From Polyangiaceae bacterium (GTDB lineage Bacteria > Myxococcota_A > Polyangia > Polyangiales > Polyangiaceae), in assembly GCA_013361525.1 (NCBI GenBank), contig JABFXY010000019.1, positions 186,001-250,000 on the forward strand: 64,000 nucleotides of DNA. The letters run 5' to 3'. The notes below the pieces were generated by a model, which did not search any database, was not told the DNA's origin, and saw only the letters and a list, made by a program, of their open reading frames with translations. The position numbers and the translations under genes are program-made. Shown piece by piece: positions 16,657 through 24,954 of this stretch; the stretch's first letter is position 1; each line of letters begins with the position of its first letter.

Positions 16657-19600
16657 GCGAGCACGAACCCAACGAGTCGACCCCGCCGCCTGCCCCTCCC
16701 CTCGCGCCGCCGTCGATGGCGTCGGCGCCACCACCGCCGCCGCTCGAGCCCGAGCGCCTGTCGCCGCCGCCGGACGGAGAAGTGCCAGCGCCCCCATCCC
16801 CGCCCGTGGAGCACTCCCATTTCGGCTCCGGGCAACGTCCTTGGGCGCTCATCGGGCTCGTCCTGGTGATGCTCTTCGGCGGCCTCCTCGTGGTGTTCGT
16901 GAGGCCCAAGCCGCGCCCGCCGATTCACACCGAGCTCGTCGCGACCATCGCCGATCTCGCTCCGGTGCACGCGAGCGTGACGGTGGGCAGCGACCAAGTG
17001 CGTGAGCGGCGTAGGCTCGCGAAGGACGACGTGATCGAGACGAGCGCGGATGGTCGCGCGCGCCTCCGCCTCGACGACGGCACGTCGGTGATCCTCGACG
17101 GCGCGACGAAGCTCGTCCTCACGGGCGACGGCGTTCGGCTCGAAGCGGGCCGCGTGTTCGTCACGACCGGTCCCGCGAAATCGACGATCGATCTCGGTGC
17201 GGGCTCGGTGTCCGCAGTCGGCAGCACGCTCGGCATCGAGCGGCGCGAGCGGACGCGCGTGTACGTCGCGAACGGAGAGGTCACGGCACGAACCACATCG
17301 AAAGAGGCGGTTGTCCGGACCGGCGAGAGCGCCGACTTCACCAAGGGCCTCGACGTCGCGCCGGAGCGAGGTTTCGACGACTGGACCGGCGGCCTTGCGG
17401 CGCCCTGGGCCAATTCGGGGTCCAAGCGCGCGCTCGCGGAGCTCTGGGGTCGCGGCCAGCCCGGCCACGTCGGCTCGCCGCTCACGATTCGCACGCAAGA
17501 CGTGCGCGCAACCATCCACGGAGAGGTCGCCGAGACGCGCGTCATGACGACGTTCTTCAACGCGGGCGAGCAGACCGTGCTCGGCGACTATCGAATGGGT
17601 TTGCCCGCAGGCGCCATCGTGTCGGCGTTCTCGGTTGCGCGCGGTGCCGACCGCAGAAACGGCGTCATCGCGCTCGCGAAACGCGGTGAGATCGCGCGCT
17701 TCGAGCAGGCCGCGCAAGGCGGCGGAGGCGACACGCTGGAGTGGGCGGGCGAGGGCTGGGTTCGCGGCACGCTCCCGAACATCGCGCCGGGACAGTCGGT
17801 CACCGTCGCGGTGACCTACGTCGAATGGCTGCCCGTTCGAGACGGGGCCGTGGGCGGCGCGAAAGGGGCGAAACACGTCGTGCAGTATCGATTCCCGCTC
17901 GCGGGCGACGCTGCCCCGCCGCTCGTCGGTGAGTTCCACATCGCCGTGGACGCAGGGCCCGCGGGCGCGACCCAAGTCGCCGCGGGCATGGGCGCCGAGG
18001 TGTCGGGGAACACCGTGGAGCTCCGCAAATCGGACTTCCGCGCCTCCGCGGACTTCGTCGTCGACATGGAGATCCCGGCGCCGCTGTCGAAGGCGCGCGG
18101 CTACGTGGCCGAAGCCGGCAACGACGAGGCCACGTTCGTCGTGCGAACGGAAGCGCCGCGACTCGACGGCTCCAATGAAGAGGGGCTCACGCTCGCGGTC
18201 GTGCTGGATACGTCGGCCAGCATCGATCCGGCGCTGCTCGATGCCGGGCGCGCGTTCGTCGAGGCGCTCGCGAAGAGCCTCGGCGACAGAGATCGGATCG
18301 TCATCCTCGCCTCCGATACGTCGGCGCGTCCCGTCGGTCCCGCGAAGGCGACCAAGGCGGACGCCACGACGAAGGAAGCGATCGTCGCTGCGCTCGGCAA
18401 CGTCACCCGCGGCGGCGCGACGGATCTCGGCCGCGCGCTCGAGGCCGCGGCGGACGCGATCCCGAACGATGCGCCGAGCGGCATGGTCGTCTACGTCGGC
18501 GACGGGTGGGGCTCGGTCGGCGACCGCACCGCGGAGGCGATCCGCGCGCGGCTCGCGCGTCGCGCGACGGGCGTCCCGCGGGTCGGCGCGGTGCTCGTCG
18601 GTCCGTCGAGCAACCGCCGCACGTTCGCCGAGCTCACGCGCGGCTCCGGCCCACTCGTCGAAATTGGTGACTCCGAGGACGCTGCGCGCGCGAGCGTCGA
18701 GCTCCTCGAGAACGCGATCGTGCCGACGGTCACCGGGATCACCGTGGACCTCGGTCCCGACGTGAGCCGCATTTATCCGCGCCAGGAGATCGCGGCCCCC
18801 CAGGGCAGCTCGGTGCTCATCGTCGGCAAGCTCGCCGCCGATCCGCCGAAGGCGATCAAGGTCACGTACCGCGCCGGCGGCAAGACGATCACCGAGGAGC
18901 GGCCGCTCGCCGTCTTCGAGGCTCCCCACCCCGGCGACGTGAAGCGGCGATGGGCCGACGCGCGCGCGCAGGCCATGGCGCTCGCTGGGCGCGGGCGCGA
19001 GTCGGTGACGGACGCGGCGCTGGGCGTGAGCCTGCTCACGCCGTGGACGGCGTGGACGACCTTGCCCTCCGGCGGCGCCGGCGGCGAGTACTTGTCGTCG
19101 CCGCTCTCGACGCGCGTGCTCGAGCTCGGCGGCGGCGGCACCGGCTTCGACGTCGAGGTCGCGGGCAGCGAAGCTCCTGCGCTGTCGCTCGCCGCGCCGG
19201 AGGACGCGCTCATCGAGGCGTCGACCTCGACGCTCGAAGACGCGCTGTTTCTCGCTGCGGTGCGCACGATCCAAGACGCGAAGGGTCAGCTCAAGGCGTG
19301 CCGTGACAGCCGCGCGGCGCTCCGCCCAGACCTGCCCGGCGCGGTGCAGATCACCTTCAAGCTCGACGGTGACGGCAAGACCAGCGACGTTGCCGTGCAG
19401 AACGCAGGCGACGCGACGCTCGCGACGTGCATCACCACAATCGTCGCGAACCTGCCCTACCCGCATGTCGCGGCCGACGTGAAGGTCAACGTCTCGCACA
19501 CCGTCGTGTGGCCTCCGATCGAGACGCTGCGCGGCAAAAAATGCTCACCGACGTCGCAGCTCGCAGTGCCGCTACGGCGCGGCGTCTGGCGCGAGCGCAT

Positions 19601-20888
19601 CGATCAGTCAGGTCCGTCGAGCGCATACCTCGAGGCGCGACGCGGCTGCGAGCTCGCTTCGTGGACCGCGAAACGATCCTTCCTCGAGCTGGCGCTGACG
19701 GTGCTCGGCGAGCGCGGGTCGATGAGCATCGCAGCGCTCGGCCTCGCGAAAGAGCTCGAGGACTGGGGCGACGCGGAGGCGGCAGGGTTCCTGCGCAAAG
19801 AAGCGCTTCGCCGCGCGAACCCGATGGAGCTGCGCCAGGTGCGCCGCATCCTCCTAGCGAGCGAGCGCCTGCCGTACGGCGAATATGCCGCGCGCTACGA
19901 GAAGGCGACGACCAACGAGCAGCGCCTCCAGGTGGTGAAGACGTTCCTCGGCCTCGCGCCGCACGACCCGCGTCTGCGCGGCCGCCTCATCGCGCTCCTC
20001 GCAGCGCTCAAGCAGAACGAGGCGCTCATCGACGAGGCGCGCCGCCTTCGCAGCGATCCCTACGTCGATGCGACGCTCATCGCCGACGCCGCCCATCTGT
20101 TGCGGACGATCGGGCTCGAGGACGAAGCGCGCCGCACGTACGGCGAGATCGCCGAGCGCGCGACGCACGATCCGTGGGCTCACGCGCTCCTCGGCGATCG
20201 CCTCCGTCACGAGGGCTGGTTCGACGACGCGACCGCCGTGTACCAAGCGCTCGAAGACCTCGTTCCGCTCGACGCTGCGACGCAGATCCGGCTCGCGCTC
20301 GCGCACATCGGCGCGACGCGCCTCGACGTCGGATTGCGCATCCTCGACCGCGTCGCACGGACCGGCGGACGAACCGCCGAGCCCGAGCTCGCGGAGCTCG
20401 CGGATCGCGCAGCGCACGCGCTCGTTCGCACCACGCTCGCTCGAACCGACATCCCCGCCGACGATCGCAAGCGGCTCGAGAGCGAGCTCGCCGAGATGAC
20501 GGCGCTGCCCGTCGGCACCGCGTTCCTCGTCGAGGCGCCCGCGGGCTTCGATCCGGTCAACGTCCACATCGAGCGCGGCCCCGACGCAGCCCGCGAGCTC
20601 GTCCGACCGCGCGCGCTCGCCTCCAAGCTCGGCCTCGTCTCGCTGCACCTCGAGCCGAGCGACCCGAGCGCCGCCGGCAAGGTCTTCCTCTCCCTCGCGC
20701 GACGTAAGACCTTCGAGCCGAGCGAGCCCTACAAGGTCCGCATCTACGCAATCGAAGCGGGCAAGCTCACCACCACCGAAGTCGAGCTCCCCGCCTCCGG
20801 AGAACGCATCGAAGTCGACTTCAGCAGCGGCACCTTCGGCGCCCCGCGTCTCGAGGCCGCGAAGCCCCCGGCCAAGCCGCTGCGCTAA
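16653..20888 (+). CDS. Giant FecR-like/VIT/vWA/TPR protein with AgmX/PglI-type domain, second of a tandem pair
   Basis: 1411 residues from GTG 16653, overlapping the previous stop. A proline-rich cytoplasmic tail of about 65 residues precedes a single membrane helix (ALIGLVLVMLFGGLLVVFVR). Then come a FecR-like domain (about 90-240), a VIT domain (about 275-440) and a vWA domain with an intact DTSAS metal site at 519-523. An AgmX/PglI-type segment follows at about 870-950 (LPGAVQITFKLDGDGKTSDV), with TPR-like helices to the end. Domain order matches the upstream gene except for anchoring and the AgmX part, so they arose by duplication. Such proteins occur in gliding and envelope contexts in myxobacteria; the role here is unknown. 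Confidence 0.82.
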   Translation: MSEHEPNESTPPPAPPLAPPSMASAPPPPPLEPERLSPPPDGEVPAPPSPPVEHSHFGSGQRPWALIGLVLVMLFGGLLVVFVRPKPRPPIHTELVATIADLAPVHASVTVGSDQVRERRRLAKDDVIETSADGRARLRLDDGTSVILDGATKLVLTGDGVRLEAGRVFVTTGPAKSTIDLGAGSVSAVGSTLGIERRERTRVYVANGEVTARTTSKEAVVRTGESADFTKGLDVAPERGFDDWTGGLAAPWANSGSKRALAELWGRGQPGHVGSPLTIRTQDVRATIHGEVAETRVMTTFFNAGEQTVLGDYRMGLPAGAIVSAFSVARGADRRNGVIALAKRGEIARFEQAAQGGGGDTLEWAGEGWVRGTLPNIAPGQSVTVAVTYVEWLPVRDGAVGGAKGAKHVVQYRFPLAGDAAPPLVGEFHIAVDAGPAGATQVAAGMGAEVSGNTVELRKSDFRASADFVVDMEIPAPLSKARGYVAEAGNDEATFVVRTEAPRLDGSNEEGLTLAVVLDTSASIDPALLDAGRAFVEALAKSLGDRDRIVILASDTSARPVGPAKATKADATTKEAIVAALGNVTRGGATDLGRALEAAADAIPNDAPSGMVVYVGDGWGSVGDRTAEAIRARLARRATGVPRVGAVLVGPSSNRRTFAELTRGSGPLVEIGDSEDAARASVELLENAIVPTVTGITVDLGPDVSRIYPRQEIAAPQGSSVLIVGKLAADPPKAIKVTYRAGGKTITEERPLAVFEAPHPGDVKRRWADARAQAMALAGRGRESVTDAALGVSLLTPWTAWTTLPSGGAGGEYLSSPLSTRVLELGGGGTGFDVEVAGSEAPALSLAAPEDALIEASTSTLEDALFLAAVRTIQDAKGQLKACRDSRAALRPDLPGAVQITFKLDGDGKTSDVAVQNAGDATLATCITTIVANLPYPHVAADVKVNVSHTVVWPPIETLRGKKCSPTSQLAVPLRRGVWRERIDQSGPSSAYLEARRGCELASWTAKRSFLELALTVLGERGSMSIAALGLAKELEDWGDAEAAGFLRKEALRRANPMELRQVRRILLASERLPYGEYAARYEKATTNEQRLQVVKTFLGLAPHDPRLRGRLIALLAALKQNEALIDEARRLRSDPYVDATLIADAAHLLRTIGLEDEARRTYGEIAERATHDPWAHALLGDRLRHEGWFDDATAVYQALEDLVPLDAATQIRLALAHIGATRLDVGLRILDRVARTGGRTAEPELAELADRAAHALVRTTLARTDIPADDRKRLESELAEMTALPVGTAFLVEAPAGFDPVNVHIERGPDAARELVRPRALASKLGLVSLHLEPSDPSAAGKVFLSLARRKTFEPSEPYKVRIYAIEAGKLTTTEVELPASGERIEVDFSSGTFGAPRLEAAKPPAKPLR

Positions 20889-20898
20889 AGGAAAAGAC

Positions 20899-20991
20899 GA
20901 GAGAGAAAAACAGGAAGACGGGAAGACAGGAAGGATTTTCAAAATCGGCTTGGGCTTCCGACCTTCCCGTCTTCCTGTTCAATTCTCTCTC
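20899..20991. repeat. Long inverted repeat between convergent genes (element A)
   Basis: Left arm 20899-20925 (GAGAGAG, then ACAGGAAGACGGGAAG) pairs with right arm 20963-20991 (CTTCCCGTCTTCCTGT, then TCTCTCTC) with one small bulge, and the loop holds GATTTTCAAAATC. The purine-rich left arm and pyrimidine-rich right arm resemble elements B (52.6 kb) and C (63.8 kb), although the GCCAAGG core is absent. It lies between two convergent genes, so it could end transcription from both sides. Its right arm is also coding: it specifies the last residues of the TetR protein. Confidence 0.8.
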
Positions 20992-21662
20992 TTTGCGCGC
21001 TTTTTCTTCTCCTTCGCGGCTTCGCGGTTTTCTCTGCCCGACGGCGACGACGGCGCCGCGCCGACGCCGCGGAGGGCGGTGTCGAGGGCGAGGTCTACGA
21101 GGGCGTCGCCGGCCGGGATCATGTCGACGATCAAGGGGACCCGTTCGGCGGCGAAGCGGCGCGCTAGTTGGGGAAGGATGCCCGTCGCGAAGATGGAGAT
21201 CGCCGCGAGCGGTAGCGGGACGTCGGCGCGCACGAGGCCCTCGCGCTGGGCGTCGGCGATCGTCGCGACCATCAGCGGCAGGTGGCCGCGCCTGAAGCGC
21301 TCGATCACGCGATCCAGCCTCGATGACGAGACGAGCGCCTCGCGCAGGACCAGTCGAATCACCTCGACCTCGTCATCGGTTGCGCCTCCGACGCGCAAGA
21401 TGGCCGCTCGCAGTCGCTCTCTCACGGGCGCGGGGCCGGCGAGCCGCGCCTCGAGATCGTGCAGGAGCTTTTCGTAGACGTCCTCGAGCACCGCGAGGAA
21501 GAGCTCGTCCTTCGACGCGAAGTAGTACGTGATCATCCCGAGGCTGGTCTTCGCGTCGCTCGCGATGGCCCGCATTGAAGCGCCGTCCACACCTTCGGCG
21601 AGGAAGCGCTTGCGCGCGGCGAGCACGATGCGATGCCGGATGTCGCTCCGCGGTCGTGCCAT
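20979..21662 (-). CDS. TetR/AcrR-family regulator of the efflux operon
   Basis: 227 residues from ATG 21662, which overlaps the permease stop (TGATG). The HTH is clear (RHRIVLAARKRFLAEGVDGA, SMRAIASDAKTSLGMITYYF, ASKDELFLAVLEDVYEKLL). The effector domain includes RLVLREALVSSSRLDRVIE. The last 20 or so residues are a lysine/arginine/glutamate-rich tail (REAAKEKKKRAKREN) encoded by the arm of an inverted repeat, and are probably not part of the fold. As last gene of the HlyD-ATPase-permease-TetR unit it most likely represses that operon in response to an exported compound. Confidence 0.9.
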   Translation of the reverse strand: MARPRSDIRHRIVLAARKRFLAEGVDGASMRAIASDAKTSLGMITYYFASKDELFLAVLEDVYEKLLHDLEARLAGPAPVRERLRAAILRVGGATDDEVEVIRLVLREALVSSSRLDRVIERFRRGHLPLMVATIADAQREGLVRADVPLPLAAISIFATGILPQLARRFAAERVPLIVDMIPAGDALVDLALDTALRGVGAAPSSPSGRENREAAKEKKKRAKREN

Positions 21663-22756
21663 CAGGTGATTTTCTTCTTGAAGCGGAGAGACGCGAACAG
21701 GACGAACGCGGCGAGGATCGCGGCGAGCCAAATGACTTCGCCGTACAAGTGCCGGAGCGCGCTGCCTTTGAGCACGATGCCGCGCACGATACGCAAGAAA
21801 TGCGTGAGCGGAAGGATGTTCCCGAGCACGCGGGCGGGCGCCGGCATCGACTCGTAGGGGAACATGAACCCCGACAAGAGGATGTTCGGCAAGAAGAAGA
21901 ACATCGACATCTGCATCGCTTGCTGTTGTGTCTTCGCGATCGTCGAGAACGACAGACCGAGGGCGAGGTTCGCCGCGATGAAGAGCGCCGCGATACCGAA
22001 CAGCAGCGGAACCGATCCGAGGATCGGCACGTCGAAGACGAACCTTCCGAGCGCGAGGACGAGCGACATCTGGAGGTAACCGATCGCGATGTACGGAAGG
22101 ATCTTGCCGATGACGAGCTCGGCGTTGCGCACCGGCGACACGATCAACTGCTCCAGGGTGCCGCGCTCCCGCTCGCGAACGACCGCCATGCTCGTGAGCA
22201 TCACCATCGTCATCGTGAGGATGACGCCGACGAGGCCGGGCACGATGTTGAGCGCCGTGCGCTGGTCCGGGTTGTAGAGGATGTTCGGCTCGATGCCGAT
22301 CGGCGGTGTGCGCTGCGCCGCGAGCTCTGCGCCGCGGGCCGCGACGAGCGACGAGGCGGTGCTCGTCGCGCTCCCGACGACCTGCGGGTCGGAGCCGTCG
22401 ACGAGAAGCCCAACCGTGGGGCTCCTACCTGCCCCGAGATCCGCGGCGTAACGAGCCGGCACGACGATGGCGACGCGCGCATCACCCGACTGGAACGACG
22501 TCTCGATCTCGCCGTGATCACGCACGTTCCCGACGATGTCGTAGGTGCCGGTCGCCTCGAGGCTGCGAACCAAATCGCGCGAGGCGGCCGTTTGATCTTC
22601 GTCGTAGACGACGGTGCGGATGTGCCGAACATCCGCGTTGATCGCGTAGCCGAAGAGCAGGAGCTGCATCACCGGCAGGGCGACGGCCATCCCGAGCGTG
22701 AGCCGGTCCCGGCGGAGCTGGATGAGCTCTTTCCACGCGATGACGGAGATCCTCAC
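21662..22756 (-). CDS. ABC-2 type export permease
   Basis: 364 residues of the YhhJ/YbhR type: an N-terminal membrane helix (LGMAVALPVMQLLLFGYAIN), an extracytoplasmic domain of about 140 residues (VVYDEDQTAASRDLVRSLEA ...), and five C-terminal helices. The conserved segment RERERGTLEQLIVSPVRNAE of ABC-2 exporters lies between the helices. It forms the membrane channel of an export pump with the ATPase encoded upstream. Its start overlaps the ATPase stop and its stop overlaps the TetR start, so expression is tightly coupled. The substrate, probably a drug or lipid-like compound, cannot be read from sequence. Confidence 0.92.
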   Translation of the reverse strand: MRISVIAWKELIQLRRDRLTLGMAVALPVMQLLLFGYAINADVRHIRTVVYDEDQTAASRDLVRSLEATGTYDIVGNVRDHGEIETSFQSGDARVAIVVPARYAADLGAGRSPTVGLLVDGSDPQVVGSATSTASSLVAARGAELAAQRTPPIGIEPNILYNPDQRTALNIVPGLVGVILTMTMVMLTSMAVVRERERGTLEQLIVSPVRNAELVIGKILPYIAIGYLQMSLVLALGRFVFDVPILGSVPLLFGIAALFIAANLALGLSFSTIAKTQQQAMQMSMFFFLPNILLSGFMFPYESMPAPARVLGNILPLTHFLRIVRGIVLKGSALRHLYGEVIWLAAILAAFVLFASLRFKKKIT

Positions 22757-23712
22757 GACGCCCTCGCCGCTGGAGCCGCAGCCGCTTCTTGAGCCTCCGC
22801 CCGCACCATCGACACGAACGCATCCTCGACATCCGCACGAGCCTCGCGCAGCGAGCGGATCTCGATCCCCACGTCGGCGAGCGCGTCCCGCGTAAACGCG
22901 AGCGGGTCTCTTACGTCGTAGGTGGCGACGCGGAGCATGTGCCCGTAGTGCGCGACCTCGTCGACGCCGGGTCGGTGACGCAGCGCCTCGGCGGCCTCGG
23001 TCGCGCGATCCACATCGAGCTCCACGACCCGCAGTTTCCGCCGCGCGACGATCTGCTCGGGCGTCCCCACGTCGAGCAACCGGCCCTTGAAGATGAACGC
23101 GAGCCGATGACAGCGCTCGGCCTCATCCATGTAGTGCGTCGTCATGAGCACCGTCGTTCCGGCGCTCGCGAGCTGATGGATCTGCTCCCAGAACTCGCGC
23201 CGGCTCATCGGATCGACGCCCGCCGTCGGCTCGTCGAGGAACAAGAGGGGCGGCTGGTGGATGGTCGAGCATGCGAGTGCGAGCCGCTGCTTCCACCCGC
23301 CCGAGAGCGTCCCCGCCAGCTGCGATCGGCGCTGCGCGAGCCCGGTTCGCTCGAGTGTCGACTCGACCCTCGCCTTCGTCTCCGACCGCGCAACGCTGTA
23401 AATCCCAGCGTAAAATCGCAGATTCTCGGCGACCGTCAGGTCCTCGTAGAGGCTGAACCGCTGCGTCATGTAGCCGATGCGCTCTTTGATGCGCTCGGCG
23501 TCGCGCGCGATGTCGAAGCCCATCACGGTGCCGCTCCCGGACGTGGGGTCGAGGATGCCGCAGAGCATCCGAATCGTCGTCGACTTGCCCGCGCCGTTCG
23601 GACCGAGGACGCCGAAGATCTCTCCCTGTTCGACGCGGAGGGAGATGCCCGCGACGGCGACCAGATTGCCGAACCTGCGAGAGAGATCGCGCGTCTCGAT
23701 GATCGCGGTCAT
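22753..23712 (-). CDS. ABC exporter ATP-binding protein
   Basis: 319 residues from ATG 23712, overlapping the HlyD stop (ATGA). All nucleotide-binding motifs are present: Walker A GPNGAGKST, signature LSGGWKQR, Walker B LLFLDEPTAGVD, and the H-loop in MTTHYMDEAE. The D-loop context TAGVDPMSRREFWE and the C-terminal region (about 220-319) are typical of YhhJ/YbhF-type drug and multicopper exporters. It drives export through the permease encoded next. Confidence 0.95.
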   Translation of the reverse strand: MTAIIETRDLSRRFGNLVAVAGISLRVEQGEIFGVLGPNGAGKSTTIRMLCGILDPTSGSGTVMGFDIARDAERIKERIGYMTQRFSLYEDLTVAENLRFYAGIYSVARSETKARVESTLERTGLAQRRSQLAGTLSGGWKQRLALACSTIHQPPLLFLDEPTAGVDPMSRREFWEQIHQLASAGTTVLMTTHYMDEAERCHRLAFIFKGRLLDVGTPEQIVARRKLRVVELDVDRATEAAEALRHRPGVDEVAHYGHMLRVATYDVRDPLAFTRDALADVGIEIRSLREARADVEDAFVSMVRAEAQEAAAAPAARAS

Positions 23713-24683
23713 CGCTCGATCTCGGCGAACGCCGGCACGCCGGCGTGCAAGCGCTCGCGCGGATCGTCGACGCGCACACGCACCCTCACGACGAGGTTCG
23801 GACGCTCGCGCTCGCTGAAGATGTACCGAGGGGTGAACTCCGTCTTCGTCGCGATGTGCTCGACCCATCCGGAGAACGTCTCCGTCGAGCCGTCGACGCG
23901 AACGGTCGAACGGGCGCCGATGACGATGCCGTCGATCTCACCCTGCGGGACGAACACGTCGACGTAGGGATGGGTCGGGTCGGCAATCGTGATCGCGCGC
24001 CCGCCGTTGATCGCGAGCTCGCCCTCCTCGACGTGCACGTCGGTCACGCGCGCGTCCATCGGGGCGACCAGCTGGAAGTCGAGCAAGCGCTCGTCCTCGA
24101 CGCGCACGGCCGCCTCCGCCGACGCGAGCTTCGAACGCGCGCGCTCGATCTCCTCCGGCCGGGCGCCCCTCTTCGCGGCGAGCAGTCGCTGCTCGAGGCT
24201 CTGCTTCTCGTACGCGGCGCGCGTCGCCTCAGCCTGCGCCGCATCGACGTCGGAGAGTGGAGATGCGCCCTGCTCCTCCAGGTAGCGCGCGCGCTCGAGG
24301 TTCTTCTTCGCGAGCACCTCGGTGGCGGCGATCGCGCGCACCTGCGCGGCGAGGGACGCGACGTCCTCGGGGCGCGTGCCCGCTTCGAGCAGCACCAGCT
24401 CCGCCTTCGCGATCTCGACGTCGGCGGCGCGCGCGTCGCGCTGCCGCTGGGCGAGCGACGCATCGATGTCGATGAGCGACATGCCTGCGTACACGGCGTC
24501 GCCTTCGTCGACCGCGATCTGCTCGATGCGCCCGGAGGCCTCGAAGGAAAGGACGCGCTCCTCCAGCTCGAGCACGCCCTGGTAGCCGGGTGGTGTCGCG
24601 TCCCTCCCACCGCAGGCCCCGACCTCCGCGGCGAGCGCGAGGACGGCGAAGGCCAGGATTGGGCTAGCGCGATTCTTTCTCAT
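23709..24683 (-). CDS. HlyD-family periplasmic adaptor, lipoprotein-like
   Basis: 324 residues from ATG 24683. The signal region ends AAEVGACGG, a plausible lipobox. The two biotinyl-lipoyl halves (EASGRIEQIAVDEGDAVYAG and DARVTDVHVEEGELAINGG) flank a coiled-coil hairpin (about 75-190) with repeated Glu/Arg/Ala heptads, as in membrane fusion proteins of the YbhG/YhiI type. It bridges the inner-membrane exporter to an outer-membrane channel, which is not encoded nearby. First gene of the four-gene operon; a TCGTACGA palindrome abuts its start codon. Confidence 0.9.
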   Translation of the reverse strand: MRKNRASPILAFAVLALAAEVGACGGRDATPPGYQGVLELEERVLSFEASGRIEQIAVDEGDAVYAGMSLIDIDASLAQRQRDARAADVEIAKAELVLLEAGTRPEDVASLAAQVRAIAATEVLAKKNLERARYLEEQGASPLSDVDAAQAEATRAAYEKQSLEQRLLAAKRGARPEEIERARSKLASAEAAVRVEDERLLDFQLVAPMDARVTDVHVEEGELAINGGRAITIADPTHPYVDVFVPQGEIDGIVIGARSTVRVDGSTETFSGWVEHIATKTEFTPRYIFSERERPNLVVRVRVRVDDPRERLHAGVPAFAEIER

Positions 24684-24749
24684 TCGTACGAGAATGAATG
24701 TTAGGGCCCGGCACCCTCCCCGGCAAGGGCGGGCGCTGAGGTCGTACGA
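24684..24749. promoter_or_regulatory. Two TCGTACGA palindromes in front of the efflux operon
   Basis: TCGTACGA occurs at 24684-24691, immediately before the hlyD-like ATG, and again at 24742-24749 within GTCGTACGAC. The first copy also lies in CATTC-N6-GAATG. Their centres are 58 bp apart. They are the best candidates for operators of the operon-encoded TetR protein; this is inferred from symmetry and place. Confidence 0.4.
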
Positions 24750-24954
24750 CGATGCATGTTGTTTGCCGCGCGCGCACGACGGCTTGGGTCCCGCCTGGGG
24801 GTGTGCTCGCTGCGGTCGCACTGGGCACCCAAGCCTGTGCGCGCCCTGTTCCGTCCTGGATCCTCGAGCCGGCGCCGGCCGATGGCCGGCTCCCGAAAAG
24901 CTAGCGAACAGAACCGCTTTCACCCGCACGACGCCGCTCCTATCAGCGGTCGCA

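Noticed and set aside
13144-16797. 1217-codon open frame on the minus strand
   Set aside because: It is antisense to the VIT/vWA gene, is mostly arginine/leucine/alanine text without domains, and arises from high GC third positions of the real gene. The same applies to long minus frames at 15981-19499 and 59905-63333.
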